A DNA stretch of 64,000 nucleotides, taken from assembly GCF_001638985.1 (NCBI RefSeq), contig NW_017265160.1, positions 111,378 to 175,377 on the forward strand, given 5' to 3'. The notes beneath the pieces are model-generated. The model had not been told where the DNA came from. It made no database searches and was given only the letters and a program-made list of their open reading frames with translations. Both the position numbers and the translations under genes were made by a program. The DNA is from Phycomyces blakesleeanus NRRL 1555(-) (lineage: Eukaryota > Mucoromycota > Mucoromycetes > Mucorales > Phycomycetaceae). Of the stretch, positions 37,212 to 49,870 are shown piece by piece (position 1 is the stretch's first letter; each line of letters opens with the position of its first letter).

Positions 37212-39490
37212 ATGCCACCATCTTATAGTATCGTCTCGACAGATACGATAGAATTACAGCCAACTGGATCTACACCAAGTGGAACGAGTGCTCGTCATCT
37301 CGAAGACAATCGACATGGACATTCCAGAAGAGGATCGACCGCCTCATTCGTTCTCTTGAAAGCAGGAGTTCACCATGACTCCGAAAACGATACCGACACA
37401 TCTGGACTTGGATGCTCTAGTAAACTAGCCGTACAAGTAAGCAAGGAAAAGAGGAAGAACAACAATCCTTTAAGCTTTATATATATATATAGAAATCACT
37501 GGAAAATTTATGATTTATGATCTACGATTTACGATTTACGATTTATGATTTACATACTATATATATATATTAGGCCTTGCCATCTTTATTAATAAGCGTA
37601 GTCGGCCTTGTTTTTGCAGGGTGGATGTTGGATGTCTTTCAAGTAATTGCACACATAAAAGAGGATCATAATGAAAATGATATAATCTTCTAAAATACAT
37701 TGAAATTATATTATAGCATTGGCCTGTCTTTGTTCAAGTTTCTGAGCTATTTATACTTGTTCCTGTGTTACTAAATCTCAAGGGTAATCTAGAGATGACT
37801 CTGGCCTCTCGTGTTTCGACTTTTGTAAGTAAATTTCGTGTGTGTGTATGTGTATGTGTATGTATTTGATATTGATTAAATAAGTATCAAGGCAAATATG
37901 GGGCACATGGACTATCCCGATAAAAGGAATTCGATTGTTTTGGGTAATCTGGCCCTTATTCAGGTGCAGGCCTTGATCGCTGGTTCGATCGCTGGTATCT
38001 TCTCCTTTATTCTCGGAATCCTCAGGCACCCCACGGCCCCTACAACTGTCAGTGAGAGCATATTGGTGATCACTAGTTCAATGGTTTCTGCAACAGTTTC
38101 TAGCTTCGTATTGGGTGTATTTATGTGTATTCTTATCATTGTAAGCCGAATGCTCCGTATTGATCCTGGTAAGTGCACAAATTACCTAAAACATAGAAAT
38201 ATATACCAGATAAATAAAATTACCAATTATACAAGCATATTTTTTTCGAATATATATATATATATAAATGAGACTAAATCAAATCAAATTAATAATTTTA
38301 TATACCTAATACGCTTCTTGATAATAGATAATATTGCATGCCCTATGGCTTCCTCTTTGGGTGATGTTGTGACACTTGGAATCTTGGCAGCCTGTGCACA
38401 TTTTCTAATGGTGCGCCTAGGTAAGCTTTTTGTATATTTATACCTACCGCAAAAATTGGAAGAATAGGGGATGTTCTAATACAGATTCAAAATTGATGTA
38501 GATTCAAAGTTGAGCTTATTTCTGCTTATTGGGATGATCATCTCTATCCCATTTTTTGCAAAATCTGTTTGGAAAAACAAACATGTCAAGAACTTGTTGT
38601 ATTCTGGGTGGACACCCATTATTCTTGCAATGTTGATTTCAAGGTAAGATATACAATAAATTAAAGATCAAGACAAGAAAATAAAAAAAATGCCCTTTTT
38701 ATTAAGCAAATTTCATTAATCCATTAATCCATTAATACATTCATTCATTAATTAAATCTAAATATTTAGTTTTGCCGGCCTTGTTTTGGAGCGTTATGTT
38801 GAACATTTCAAGGGTTTGGCTATGCTTACTCCAATTTTGTGCGGTGAGTTTAACAAAATCGATATATATATATATATATATTTGAGGGCTTATCTCGGAA
38901 AATATACTTAATAGGTTTATCTGGTAATTTGGGATCAATCTATGCTTCACGTATCAGTACCTGCCTGCACACAGGTGTTCTTGAACAGTACACAAGAGTC
39001 GAATGGACCCTTATGTTTATGAACGTCCCAGTTCAGATATTGTTTCTCTTCATTGTCTGGCTACTGAACCTTGGCCATCTTGATTTCACAGTCTATTTTG
39101 CCTTTACTTATTTTATTGTCTCAATGATTTGTGTAAGTGGAATTATATTATGTGCATATAATACATATAATTATGAAATTTAATATTATTATTTAGACAT
39201 GGCTTGCTCTCAAGATGGGTAAATCAATGACCCTTATCTTCTGGAAACATGGTTATGATCCTGACAACTATGTTCTTCCCTACCTGTAAGTTGGTACAAG
39301 CAGATATATATATATATATATATAATACAAAAGAAGAAGAAAGAGGTTGTTATTAATTTGTTGCAAATTAATTAGTACTGCTATAATCGATGTGATTTGC
39401 ACTAGCCTTCTAGTGATTTCATTTACTCTTCTGTCAGAATACGGTCTATCAGATCTTTCTGCGCCGGTTTCCACGAGCAATACCCATTAA
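37212..39490 (+). CDS. SLC41/MgtE-family magnesium (divalent cation) transporter
   Basis: Membrane transporter of the SLC41 family, which moves Mg2+ and related cations. Ten exons: 37212-37436, 37574-37642, 37717-37824, 37892-38168, 38328-38420, 38502-38643, 38770-38843, 38915-39132, 39197-39285, 39376-39490, giving 469 aa. After a ~75 residue Ser/Thr-rich cytosolic N-terminus come two repeats of the MgtE integral domain. Repeat 1 has [25 protein letters not shown]...[10 protein letters not shown], then [16 protein letters not shown]. Repeat 2 has [25 protein letters not shown] and later a decayed TWLALKMG...YVLPYLTAIIDV. Both repeats keep the G-N-L-(E/G)-(M/S)...(A/I)SR-(V/I)-ST core. Exon 6 uses the acceptor at 38501, because the nearby AG at 38484 leads to a stop. 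No cytosolic CBS or N domain as in bacterial MgtE. Confidence 0.93.
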
Positions 39491-40060
39491 CGCAAAAGAA
39501 GAAGAAAAGCAACATTCCATTTATATACAAAGCAAAAATAATAATTTAATCCATCGCACCCCATCCTAATCATCATCCTACTTACAATTTACTATTTAAA
39601 CATGTACACAAAACTCTCATTCTCATGTAAAATATTAGACCCTTGTACTCAGTCTGTTTTACCATGATTTTCTTCCTTTTATTTCGTTATATATCTCCTT
39701 TACATCAAAATAATAATATATATATATATATTATATACAATAAAGTATTTCATTTTTTTTTAAATCGTTAAACTACAAACATGATAAATGCCAAATGATA
39801 AAATATAATTTATATTGCAATAGCAGCTATAACAGTTATAGCAATTTATTAGTATATCAATAATAGTAAAGTTATCTGATTTGTTTCAAATGTCTAATAA
39901 ATTATTAATGACAAAATCCAAGAAAAATCCAAAAAAATCAAGATTTTTTCTCACGATTAGAAATCTTCTGTCTCTTTCAATTTCTTTATTTATTTTTTAA
40001 AAAAAATCAATTTTTTTTTAATTTCTGACATCTTCTGTCAGAATATTGGTTTCTATTGAG
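39491..40060. other. Intergenic, SLC41 to mitochondrial kinase
   Basis: 570 bp, AT-rich, tandem genes. No additional feature. Confidence 0.6.
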
Positions 40061-41525
40061 ATGCATCGTGCATCCCTGTTGACCTTTCGACATGTCTGGG
40101 TCCTCCCAAGAAGAACTGCACAGAGGCATTTTACTTCAAAACCACTTGAAAGGCCGGCTGGTCATGCCTTTTACGATGACAAAATTATTGCTGTAAGCAT
40201 CCGCGATTATCATTATAATATTCATTTACTAAAAAATGAAAACACAATTCCTTTCTTTCATTTTGTGTATATACATATCCCTCTCTCTTTTTGAAATCCA
40301 ACATTTAGTATGTAAAAAGACCAATAAAACCTGTCACTCTTCAGCAACTTGTGCGGTTCGGCCAACCTCCATTATCAAAAGAAGGTTTACATGAGTGCAC
40401 TCAGTACGCACGAACAGAACTTCCGGTCCGTCTTGCAAGACGTGTGCGTGCTTTTCAGGGTTTACCTTTTATTGTTGGAACGAATCCATACATCAAGGAA
40501 ATTTACAAGCTCTATTATGAATCCTTTGAGAGCCTAGAACAATATTCCCACAATACAGACAGTACAGATGACCATGAATTTGGAGAAAAGCTCAAAGACC
40601 TTGTCAGTCGTCACACAGACAATATTCCAACTCTGGCCAGAGGTAAAAAGAAAAATGGCAATCTTTTCAACTTTCAAAACAAGTGAATAGTAATAATGAT
40701 TCATATTAATGAGTGGAATTGAATGGAGAGGGAACTGATACTTACAAATACAAATTATGTATTTAATAAGGTTTCCTGGAGTGTAAGCAATACATGAATA
40801 GTCAGGATATGGCTGCATTCTTGGATGACATGATCCATGCACGGATAGGTATCCGCCTGATTGCTGAACAGTGTATTTCTCTTATGCATCAGCACAAAGC
40901 CTCTGAGAACCTTCATGAGGATGGTTATATTGGCATCATTGATACCCAGCTAAACCCACAAAAGGTGATCAAACATTGTGTTGACTTTGTGTCCGAGTTA
41001 TGTGAATTCAACTATGGACAGAGTCCAGAGACAGAAATCGATGGTCAAACAAGCACTACATTTACCTATGTACCCGTTCACCTTGAATACATCCTCACAG
41101 AACTACTTAAGAACTCTCACAGAGCAACGGTCGAATATGCTCGAAAGACTGGCCGACCAGATATACCAAAGATACAGATCACCTTAAGCCAAGGAAGAGA
41201 AGATATCGGGATCCGTATCAGGGATCAGGGTGGAGGAGTCGATGAGGAGGATCTCAACAAGGTGTTTGAGTATTCATATACAACTGTGGCAAGCAAAGAT
41301 GACAATAGTGATCCCTCAGATGTCTTTAGAGACATGGCTGAGATGGCAATGCAGAGTGGAGTGGGTGGTCCACTTGCTGGTCTAGGATTCGGACTTCCTT
41401 TGGCACGGATGTATGCACGGTACTTTGGTGGTTCACTTACATTGGTGTCCATGAACGGATATGGTTGTGATGTATTTCTGAAACTCAAGCACATCAATGA
41501 GTCCATGTCAGAATTAGAAATTTAA
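40061..41525 (+). CDS. Mitochondrial alpha-ketoacid dehydrogenase kinase (BCKDK/PDK family)
   Basis: Mitochondrial GHKL-fold protein kinase that phosphorylates and inactivates the E1 subunit of pyruvate or branched-chain ketoacid dehydrogenase. Three exons: 40061-40192, 40309-40642, 40771-41525, giving 406 aa. The N-terminus (MHRASLLTFRHVWVLPRRTAQRHFTS) is basic and lacks acids, as expected for an import presequence. The helical domain has QLVRFGQPPLSKEGLHECTQ, ARGFLECKQY and FLDDMIHARIGIRLIAEQ. ATP-binding motifs are the N box ELLKNSHRATVEYA, G1 DQGGGV and G2 GLGFGLPLARMYARYFGG. PQKVIKHCVDFVSELCEFNYG and the end LKLKHINE look more like BCKDK than PDK, but substrate choice is an inference. 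Confidence 0.92.
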
Positions 41526-41778
41526 AAAGCTCATATTATACTCTCTTATTATATATCTATATCTATATCTTGTTGGAAAACAATGCCATTACATACATAT
41601 TCACCGATTTATGTGAAAGTATCTTGTTTTATTTTATTTTTGTACAAACTACACTCCATCTCTCTATTTTTTCCCGACTATTATGATTAGTATTAAGGTT
41701 ATTAAGGTTATTATTATTGTTATTATTGATGATGATGAATGATGATAAATGATATACAGAAATTTACATTTTTGTAGT
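41526..41778. other. Convergent 3' region, ketoacid dehydrogenase kinase and PRP31
   Basis: 253 bp of AT-rich DNA between the two stop codons. No other feature. Confidence 0.6.
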
Positions 41779-43691
41779 TTATTTCTTAAATGTTGAAAAT
41801 GCACCATCTCCAAAGTACTTTTCGTTGGCTTTCTTAACCCGTTCTGCTTGAACTGTAGGATCAATGAGTTCGATACCTTGTACAGGTGTAAAAGAAAGTG
41901 AGGACGCCAGCCCAGAGGTCAATCCAGAAGTATTCCACGATTTCTGCTTAGGTGCTTTTACTAAGAAATTATATATAAGAATAAATAACAGATCATTAGT
42001 TAACATATGTATATATATTGTTATTATTATTTACCTTTGTTGCGTTGGTCAGCTACTGAAGCCCTAATCTTTCCAATTTGTTTTGCTGCCATTCCAAGTC
42101 CTTCAGTCTCATCACCAAAATCAACTTCGTCTTCTGCTTCACCGAACACCATTCTATTACGGGCTGCTCTCAATTCAGTCATTGCATATGCTTCTTTCAT
42201 CTTTCTAATTCTATAACCCAAAACAACAATAACAGTTAAATTTAAGCACATACATATCGATTTCTCTATATCTTTTGAAAGTATAAATGTGAGTGGTCTT
42301 ACCTTCGCCCACCACGTCTCTTTTTAGGTCCTTCATCAGGAATAGGCAATGCCTTTGTGATTTTGTGAGGTGCTGCTTCCTGCATTTTCTCGACCTTGTG
42401 GTCAATATCCTCTCTAAATTTCCGTCCTTGTTCACCTATAAAAAAACATAAAATAAATAAATGGATAATATTTTAATTGATTTAACTCACCATCTGTGGA
42501 TTCGTGTTGGGCATCAATACGAGCTGCAAGAACACATTTTGCTGCCAGGATTTTTGCAACCTTCTTACGAAGATCGTGTGGTACGGCTGACACAGTATCC
42601 GAGTGATAAATGTATCCAACATGTCTCTCCATACTTGCACTTGAGAATCCTGTGTTTGTTTTACGGTTGCTTCCCAATACTTGTACATTACAAGCCGGTA
42701 TTTTACAGAATGCCATCAGACCACCAGCAGCCGTCAGTAATTTTGCGGCTGTCGAACTTCCGACCACATTTGAAAGGTTGGGAGCAATAATTGACATTCG
42801 CGATTCTACATAACTCATAATCTAAATAAAGAATACGTGGTTTATTATCATATAAATCTATATATTTTTTTGGATTTTTGTTACTGTAAAGTATGGTCTA
42901 ACTTGACTTGACAAACTAACCTTTTTACGAGCAGCGTCCAATCCAAGAGCCATGTCACAAGCATCTTTGGTGATCTTCCATTCTTCTGGGCTAAGTTCAC
43001 GCCCACTAGTTGTAGTGTGAGTGACAGTAATGACCATGATGGTCGCAGAAGGAAGAATAGGTCGTAAATCGATTTTGGTAATGTCCATGTTATTGCCAAT
43101 GGCTTGGACTGTTCGTGCATAATCAAGCGGATTGAGAACAAGGGATTCAAGTTCTGGGAATCGAGGTGCATAATGATCTCGCAAAAACTAAAAACAGGCA
43201 TTATGATAATAGTAATAGTAATAATAATAATAATAATTTAATTCGTCTTGTTTGGTATTATTTCATTCCAATAAACTCACTTTGTAAACAGTCTGAATTT
43301 CACTGTCAATGTCGGCTGTCATTCCATTGGCTTGAATAATCAAATTATATTCTTCGTCTTCCTCACCGGCATCTCTTGTCATGCCACTGGTTTGAGATTT
43401 AAAGTAGTCAATTCTCTAAAAATCAATTAGGTTACTTAAGTTTCTTGGATGATATATACATCTACACACCTTCAATATGTCCTGAGTATGCTTGCTGTAA
43501 AGTAGCTTTGATACTTTCTTAACATCGTTCGCGTTTTCTGATAGATCGCTAGTCGATGTCTCTTCGGGTGACGCCTTGACATCCATTGCTTCATCGGCAT
43601 CTTCGTCTATTTCGTCTTCTTCATGATGCTGGCTTTCCTCATCCGAATCAAAATCCAGATCTGCTGCGAGTTCGTCTGCGAGAGAAGACAT
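41779..43691 (-). CDS. PRP31: U4/U6 snRNP protein Prp31
   Basis: Spliceosomal Nop-domain protein that bridges the U4 5' stem-loop and the U4/U6.U5 tri-snRNP. Seven exons on the minus strand: 43691-43470, 43415-43281, 43187-42921, 42821-42491, 42435-42303, 42210-42035, 41960-41779, giving 481 aa. An acidic N-terminus is followed by the coiled coil and Nop domain: [87 protein letters not shown]. Then come the [16 protein letters not shown] linker and the PRP31 C-terminal [15 protein letters not shown] motif. It has all expected segments at normal length. It converges with the kinase gene and shares its promoter interval with the SR protein gene. Confidence 0.96.
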
Positions 43692-44127
43692 TTCTTTTTT
43701 ACAGGTAAAAGATGTATAAGCTTAAAAAAATAAAAACAAGTAAATAGAGGTTTTTTTTTCTATTTTAAACTTTTTTTTTATTTAAAAAAAAAGTAAGAAA
43801 GAGGGGTTTGTAGGTGATGAGGGGGGGGGGAAGGATAGAGTGCCAAAGAAAGACAGAGAGGGGGAGGGAAAGAGGGGAGTTTTGTCTAAAAAGACGAGTC
43901 ACGATAGATGGAAAAAAACAGGCATTTCCTTGGTTGCTGACATTCCCCTCTACCAACCACCACCGCTACCACCCCCCCTCCTTCCTTTTTTCTCTCTCTC
44001 TCTCTCTAAAAAAAAGCAGCGCCTTGACTTTCGCTTTTTTTTTTCAATTTATTTTTTATTTTTTATTTTTTATTAAATTTTAATTTTCACTCTCTCTCTG
44101 TATATATAATATATATATTTATTTATA
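43692..44127. promoter_or_regulatory. Bidirectional promoter between PRP31 and the SR protein gene
   Basis: 436 bp between two opposite ATGs. It contains G- and GA-rich (43800-43880) and CT-rich (43980-44010) stretches and poly-T runs. No named factor site can be supported. Confidence 0.55.
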
Positions 44128-44498
44128 ATGTCTTACTACGAAGACAGAAACAGAGATAGTTATAGAAGAGGAGGAAGCAGCCGCGATGGTAGAGGTTCAG
44201 GCGGCCTTCGTCGACTTTATGTTGGTATGTCATGAGGAAAGACGGCAAAAAAGGAAAAACAAGGCAAAGAGCTGGCGATTGATGATGTTCAATTAGGCCA
44301 TGTGAACCGCTATGTACGTGAACGCGACCTCAAGGACCTCTTTGCTAGAACTGGCAGAGTTAAGGACTGTGAGATTGTGGTAAGTGTACATGTATTGAAG
44401 CACATGACAGCTTTTTAAAGCATATAGTATATATATTTAATTACTTGAACTTTTTTGTAACTATTCTTTTTTTTTAAAAAAAAATTACTCACTCACTC

Positions 44499-44531
<33 letters not shown>

Positions 44532-45809
44532 TAGTCTGATTTTGCATTTGTTGAATACGAGGTAAATAATAGTAATGATTATTAGACTTATATTTACAAG
44601 ACCACATTAGTAATATGCTTATAAATACTCTTGTATTATTTTTTTGATAATTATGTAGGATCCTTTGGGTATGATTTTACTTTATATAGAAACCATAATT
44701 TGGCTCAGGACCAAAGGAAGGAATAATATCAATGAATACCTAACAATGCGTGCTTATAATAGATGCTGAGGATGCTATTAGAGAATTTGATGGTTACCGC
44801 TTGGAAGGTGAACGTCTTCAGGTAATATAGTATTAAATATGCGTATACATACTTGGTAATCTTGTCATCATACTCACTTTTTTTTAAATATATAATAAAA
44901 TAGGTCGAATTTGCCAAGAAGGGCAAGGGACAAGATTTTAGATCAGGACCTTCCCGAGGAAGCTCATTTGGCGCGGGTGCTGGTGCAGCAGAGCGTTGTT
45001 ACAACTGCGGCGAGACTGGTAAGATATATATACGTATTAAATCAATGTGATAATTATATATTGACATTATGTGCGTGTTTTTTTAGGTCATATGTAAGTT
45101 GGAATTTGTTGTTCGTTTTAGAGATAATACACCTAATTGATATATAATCTGTGATGTCATAACAGTGCTAGAGAGTGGTAAGTTCAATACAAAGATACAC
45201 ACATAATTGCCCTTCTTTTTCTGACTTGACTATTTTTTTTCTTAGCCCCACACCAAAGGGAAGGTAAATACATTGACAGGAATAAGTAGTTTGGAAAGGA
45301 AGAGGATGATGATATTGATGAGTCTAAATTGTGTGTGTACGCATAAAAAAGAGGTGAACGTGCTATGCGCTTTGAAGAGAACCGTTGTTTGTAAGTGTCG
45401 TTATAAGAGCTGCTTTTGTGGATGGATTTGGGACTAATATTCTTCGTTTATGCAGCGAATGTGGACAAACTGGACATTTAGCTCGCAATTGCCCGTAAGT
45501 ATAAGGAATCATATAAATATACCATGTTGTTTAACATGCTTGTATGTGTATAGTGAACGCAGATCCGGTGGCGATCGTGGTGGTGAAAGAAGCTCCCGAA
45601 GACGTTCACGCTCCCGTTCTCCTGTATCTCGCTCTCGTTCCAGATCTCGCTCTAGATCTCCTCGCAAAGCTTCGTCTCGCTCCCGTAGCCCTCGCCGCGA
45701 AACCCGTAGATCCTCGCGTGACAAAGAACGTAGCCCTCGCCAAGAGGATGACAGTGACCGTACAAGTCGATACAATGATAGACATGGCAGTGGCGACGAC
45801 AGATATTAA
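44128..45809 (+). CDS. SR splicing factor with RRM and two CCHC zinc knuckles (RSZ33-like)
   Basis: Pre-mRNA splicing factor of the SR family. Twelve exons: 44128-44224, 44297-44379, 44535-44561, 44659-44668, 44763-44821, 44904-45018, 45087-45093, 45166-45177, 45246-45263, 45352-45390, 45456-45494, 45554-45809, giving 253 aa. The RRM has LRRLYVGHVNRYVRERDLKD, SDFAFVEYEDPLDAEDAI and LQVEFAKKG. Knuckle 1 (CYNCGETGHIAREC) is pieced together from four exons, two of them 7 and 12 nt. Knuckle 2 is CFECGQTGHLARNC. The C-terminus is an RS domain. Two knuckles recall plant RSZ32/33 rather than SRSF7, which has one. The acceptor of exon 10 (AAAAAAG at 45345-45351) lacks pyrimidines and is the least certain junction; the others have clear GT-AG signals and close in phase. 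Confidence 0.88.
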
Positions 45810-46342
45810 TAGCCTCTAATGTTATGGAGAAAAAAGAGCAGAAAAAAAAAGAAGCAAAAAAAAAGAAAACCAAATCACAATCACAATCACTATTCAAATT
45901 CAAACAAAAAAATCACGGCCCAGGAGATACAAAAAAAAGGGAATTTCATCACTGGAGACGCAAAGCAAGATATTTAATGGTGGGCGTCTCTGTCTAATGG
46001 TGAATGGTGTCTTATGAGCAAATTACTCTTCTGCACAAAGATTGGTTGGTGTCTGTAGGAAATGTTTCAAAATCCCAGGCAAATCTAGCTGTTGTTCGTC
46101 TACCTCTCTACATTCTCGCTGTGTGGTGCTCACAGGTTAAAAGAAAAAAAAAAGGAAAGAAAAATAGTAGGGGGAAATGAGAAGGAATATAGGTGAAAGG
46201 CGATGTCTTTTTTTTACAGGTCTGCCTCGGACTGCATGATATATACAGTGGTGGCGCTAAGATGTATTTATATCTATATACACTGGTGAAATTGCTTTGG
46301 ATTTAAAAATCTCGACGTTTTATTTTTATTTTTATATATTAA

Positions 46343-46380
<38 letters not shown>

Positions 46381-46531
46381 ATTGTCCGAGGATTGCTATC
46401 TCACGACGTCATTTCTGATCAAGATGTCTTGTACATATATATAATTATCTATTTTTTTTGTACTTCTTCTTCTTTCTCTTTAAATAACATCAATTACCAA
46501 GGAAATCCTTTGATCTACCTCTTATTTGGCC
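45810..46531. other. Intergenic, SR gene to Spo71-like gene
   Basis: 722 bp with A- and T-rich runs and a TA microsatellite (46335-46380). It should contain the 3' UTR and the next promoter. No gene. Confidence 0.6.
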
Positions 46532-49500
46532 ATGTCTGAAGATATCTCCCCCTCTCTATCAAAGGCGGATTTTCATAAAATAAAATGCGCTGACAGAGTA
46601 TTTATCGGTCCTTGGGATGCAAACGCGACTCAACTGGATATATTCTCTGTCCTTCCACAACCCTTCTCTCCCATCGAACCTACTACTTTCCCAAACTGTG
46701 ATATATCGTCAACAAGGCAAGTCACGAATTATACCCAATCCGATCACAATTCATCAACTCATCGATTCAATGCAGAAGTGAACATGAGATAGCATCAAAT
46801 CTCGAAAACCCAGTTGAATCGACTAACTTAGATAGTTCAAGTGCTAGCCCCACTAGTCAATTAAGCCATGCTGGCTCTCCTAGTTCATCCCATCCAACTA
46901 GTTCAAATGATCAGACTAGACATGTCAATCAAACACCTTCTTCTTCCCACGATAGTTTTTTTACTGCCTATTCCGAAGCAGTCTCTACATTCGAAAAGCA
47001 TTCAGAAATTGAAAATAGTGATGATGAAATCGATTTTGACATCTTGAGAAACAATCCCGAGCCATTAAATTCTCCACATGCTTCGTCAATATCTGCTTCG
47101 TCGGCATTGTCAATACCTACAATTCGACCTCCACCGACCTCTCAAATAGCTCTTGTTGATGAAGAAATGGAACCATCTATTCCAGAACCTCTTTCCCAAG
47201 AAAGGCTTTCTGTGCAACCACAATTAAAGAAAAAGCGGTCGCTAGTCGATCGATTGACCATCGCACCAAAGAAGTTACTTTGGCATAAAGCCGGAGGTGT
47301 GTTTGTCCCGACAATGCCTGAAGTTCCGGCCAACAGAAACCCTGCCCAATTTCCTGGCCAGCCTATCAAACATGGTGTGATGCTCTGTATGAAGACCGTA
47401 AGCTATAAGAACGGATCAGAGCCTACACGCTACAGAGCAACCAAGGAAGCACGGCTGGGGATGTTCAAGGGTAATTGGCGGCAATTAGAGACTGTATTGA
47501 CCTCGGATGGGATCACAACCTATTCAAACTCTGTAATGCAATATTTTTCTTTTTTCCTTTCTTTCTATTTGCTCTTAATTAATTGTCATTATTATCAAGT
47601 TTGTGCATTTTCTATACACAAGTTATGTTTGCGGATCTAATTTGTTTTTCTTGAATTATATAGCTACTTCATTGGCCGAAGAGATATGAAGAGTACAAGA
47701 TCGGATTTTCTGACAAGGATAGACCTCCGAAATTACGATTATCCTTGGTTTCACCTTTAGATTATACATTCTGTCTAAGATACGAGTCAAAATCGGATGG
47801 GGAATATTCCAGTGTTACCTTTCGAGCCAGAACTCTTACACTGTGTCAGGAATGGTACATGGCTATCTACTGTCTCTTACCAGAAGTATGTAAAACCGCG
47901 TGTCCTTTGTTTTGTGAAGTTTATGTGCCAGAAATCGATATCAGAATACATCTACCTCTGATTCTGGATGAAAACAGACTAGTACCGTGTTATGATATCA
48001 CTGCTGAAAATGTCAAAGACGTTCTTTTGGCTATGATTCACGAAGATCAGGCCTGGGCTAATTCAATAAATGAGCAACTTGGTGGAGGTATGTTTGGACT
48101 ATGCTGGACCCGGAAGGACCGTGCCGAATGGATATATTGGAAAAACAATGTTGACAATGATAGTCGCAGAGATGTCGTAATTTGCCCTCAAAGCATCGAA
48201 AAGGTACTATAAATATACATCTAAGAAAACCATATTTAACTAAACAAGTATTTGCAAATGTATCTTTTTTTTTAAAAAAAAAAAGACACATCAATTAGAG
48301 CTTCGACGTGTTGAGCACACACCGCACGATGTTATCCTAGCGGGAGATATGTCCCTTAAAGTAAATCAAAACAGTTGGTTGATTCTACTGCAAAAAAAAC
48401 GGATATTTACATACTATAATTCACTTTTAGGAGCCACAGCCAATCGAAGGGTTTCTTACACGACTAACAGACTATTACGGTAGAGAGATCAAGAATCGCC
48501 AGCTTATTCGTAGACGCTATTATATATCCTCTTTTGATCAGTATCTATTTTATACCAAGCCAAATAAAGTGACCGTTGCCGACCCAAAGTGTTTCGTCAA
48601 CGATAGAGAAGTAGTTCTCACAAAAAAACCGTGCCCTTATATCGGTTTAATATCTCCTTATGGCGAACTTGGCTCCGACCTAGAGGCAAATGAAAGAAAG
48701 CGAAGAATGCAGCTCATGGACCTGGCTTCGGGTCTAATTGATCTCACTGAAGTGGCGTATGTAAGAAGAGCATTTTCAGCCGATTTTACACAGAGTGGAA
48801 TATCAGAAAGCGGAAGTTTTGGTGCTACTTCAACCACGCCTGTTCTTCATCGCATTCAAAGTGATCAGCCAATATATCCCCCAAAACGGCGAGACGATGA
48901 CATTGGATATTTAGAAATTGTTATGAATAGTGGGGTGATTATAAAATACGAGGTAAATATAAGAAAGAGAGAAAAGTTAGAGCATGGGACAGAAAAAAAG
49001 GGTGTATTTTTGACTAAAAATACTGAACTTTGTGTGTTTGTGGGTGCACACTTAGGCCTTTTCAAATGAGACATGTGATGCCTGGGTTCACCAATTAGCC
49101 AAGTTAATTGTTTATTGGAAAGCACTCAAGGAGGCTGAAAGAGATGTCCACGCTCGAAATAACTTTTATAATGGTCTCAACCACCATATGCAGCTAGCAC
49201 TCGAAGAGAATCCCGTGCAGTTACCTAAAGATAAAAACTGTCTAGTAGATACCCGCATATGGAGCTTGTGTGCGTTTGAGCAATGTCGCGATGTGATGGT
49301 AAGAACTATTTTTAAGATCCATTAAATAAGGACGAAGAATTAACTTTTATACATATCTATTTGTATATACAGAAAACAGGAATAATGTACTTCCAACCTC
49401 ATTCGCGTGGTACATTTACCCAAAAGCTTTTTATTCTGACAACCAGTGGAACTTTGCTTTATTACAACATCTTTAAACGGTCTTCGATGGTATCGCAGCC

Positions 49501-49870
49501 GCTTATCACAGCCTCTCACGTTAAGAAAGGCTCGTTTGATATCGCAAATTGCTTTGTATTCTCTGGTGACTTATCAATGGATATGGACAGACCTCCGAAT
49601 CGACCTCCTAGAATGTTTTCGGATGGCTTGGTCACAGAAGACAGCGATACTGACTGTATATTCACACTCTGGAAACCACTCTTACGACGATCATTTAGTC
49701 CTCAGCGAAAACGTATCTCGGTATACACGTCTGACTTTAGGCCAAATCCGGATGGCGAAACATGGACTTTCCTAGCAAAAAGTCGGCAAGAAAGGGAGGA
49801 GTGGGTTTGGGCTATTAATCAAATTATCGAAAAGACTTTACGCTCTCAAATAGCCGCTAAAAATAAATAA
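46532..49870 (+). CDS. Spo71-like protein with multiple PH domains
   Basis: Seven exons: 46532-46716, 46776-47532, 47664-48203, 48286-48360, 48431-48952, 49056-49298, 49373-49870, giving 939 aa. The first ~220 residues are Ser/Pro-rich and disordered. Next is a conserved N-terminal block (LVDRLTIAPKKLLWHKAGG, KHGVMLCMKTVSYKNG, RLGMFKGNWRQLE), as in the Spo7_2_N region. PH-like regions follow at ~315-390, ~520-720 (IEGFLTRLTDYYGR, RRRYYISSFDQYLFYTKPN, then CDAWVHQLAKLIVYWKAL) and ~775-930 (KLFILTTSGTLLYYNIF, TWTFLAKSRQEREEWVWAIN). In yeasts this family acts in prospore-membrane and spore-wall formation. Its role in this fungus is unknown. Intron 1 (46717-46775) starts GCAAGT, so it is GC-AG. 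Confidence 0.8.
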
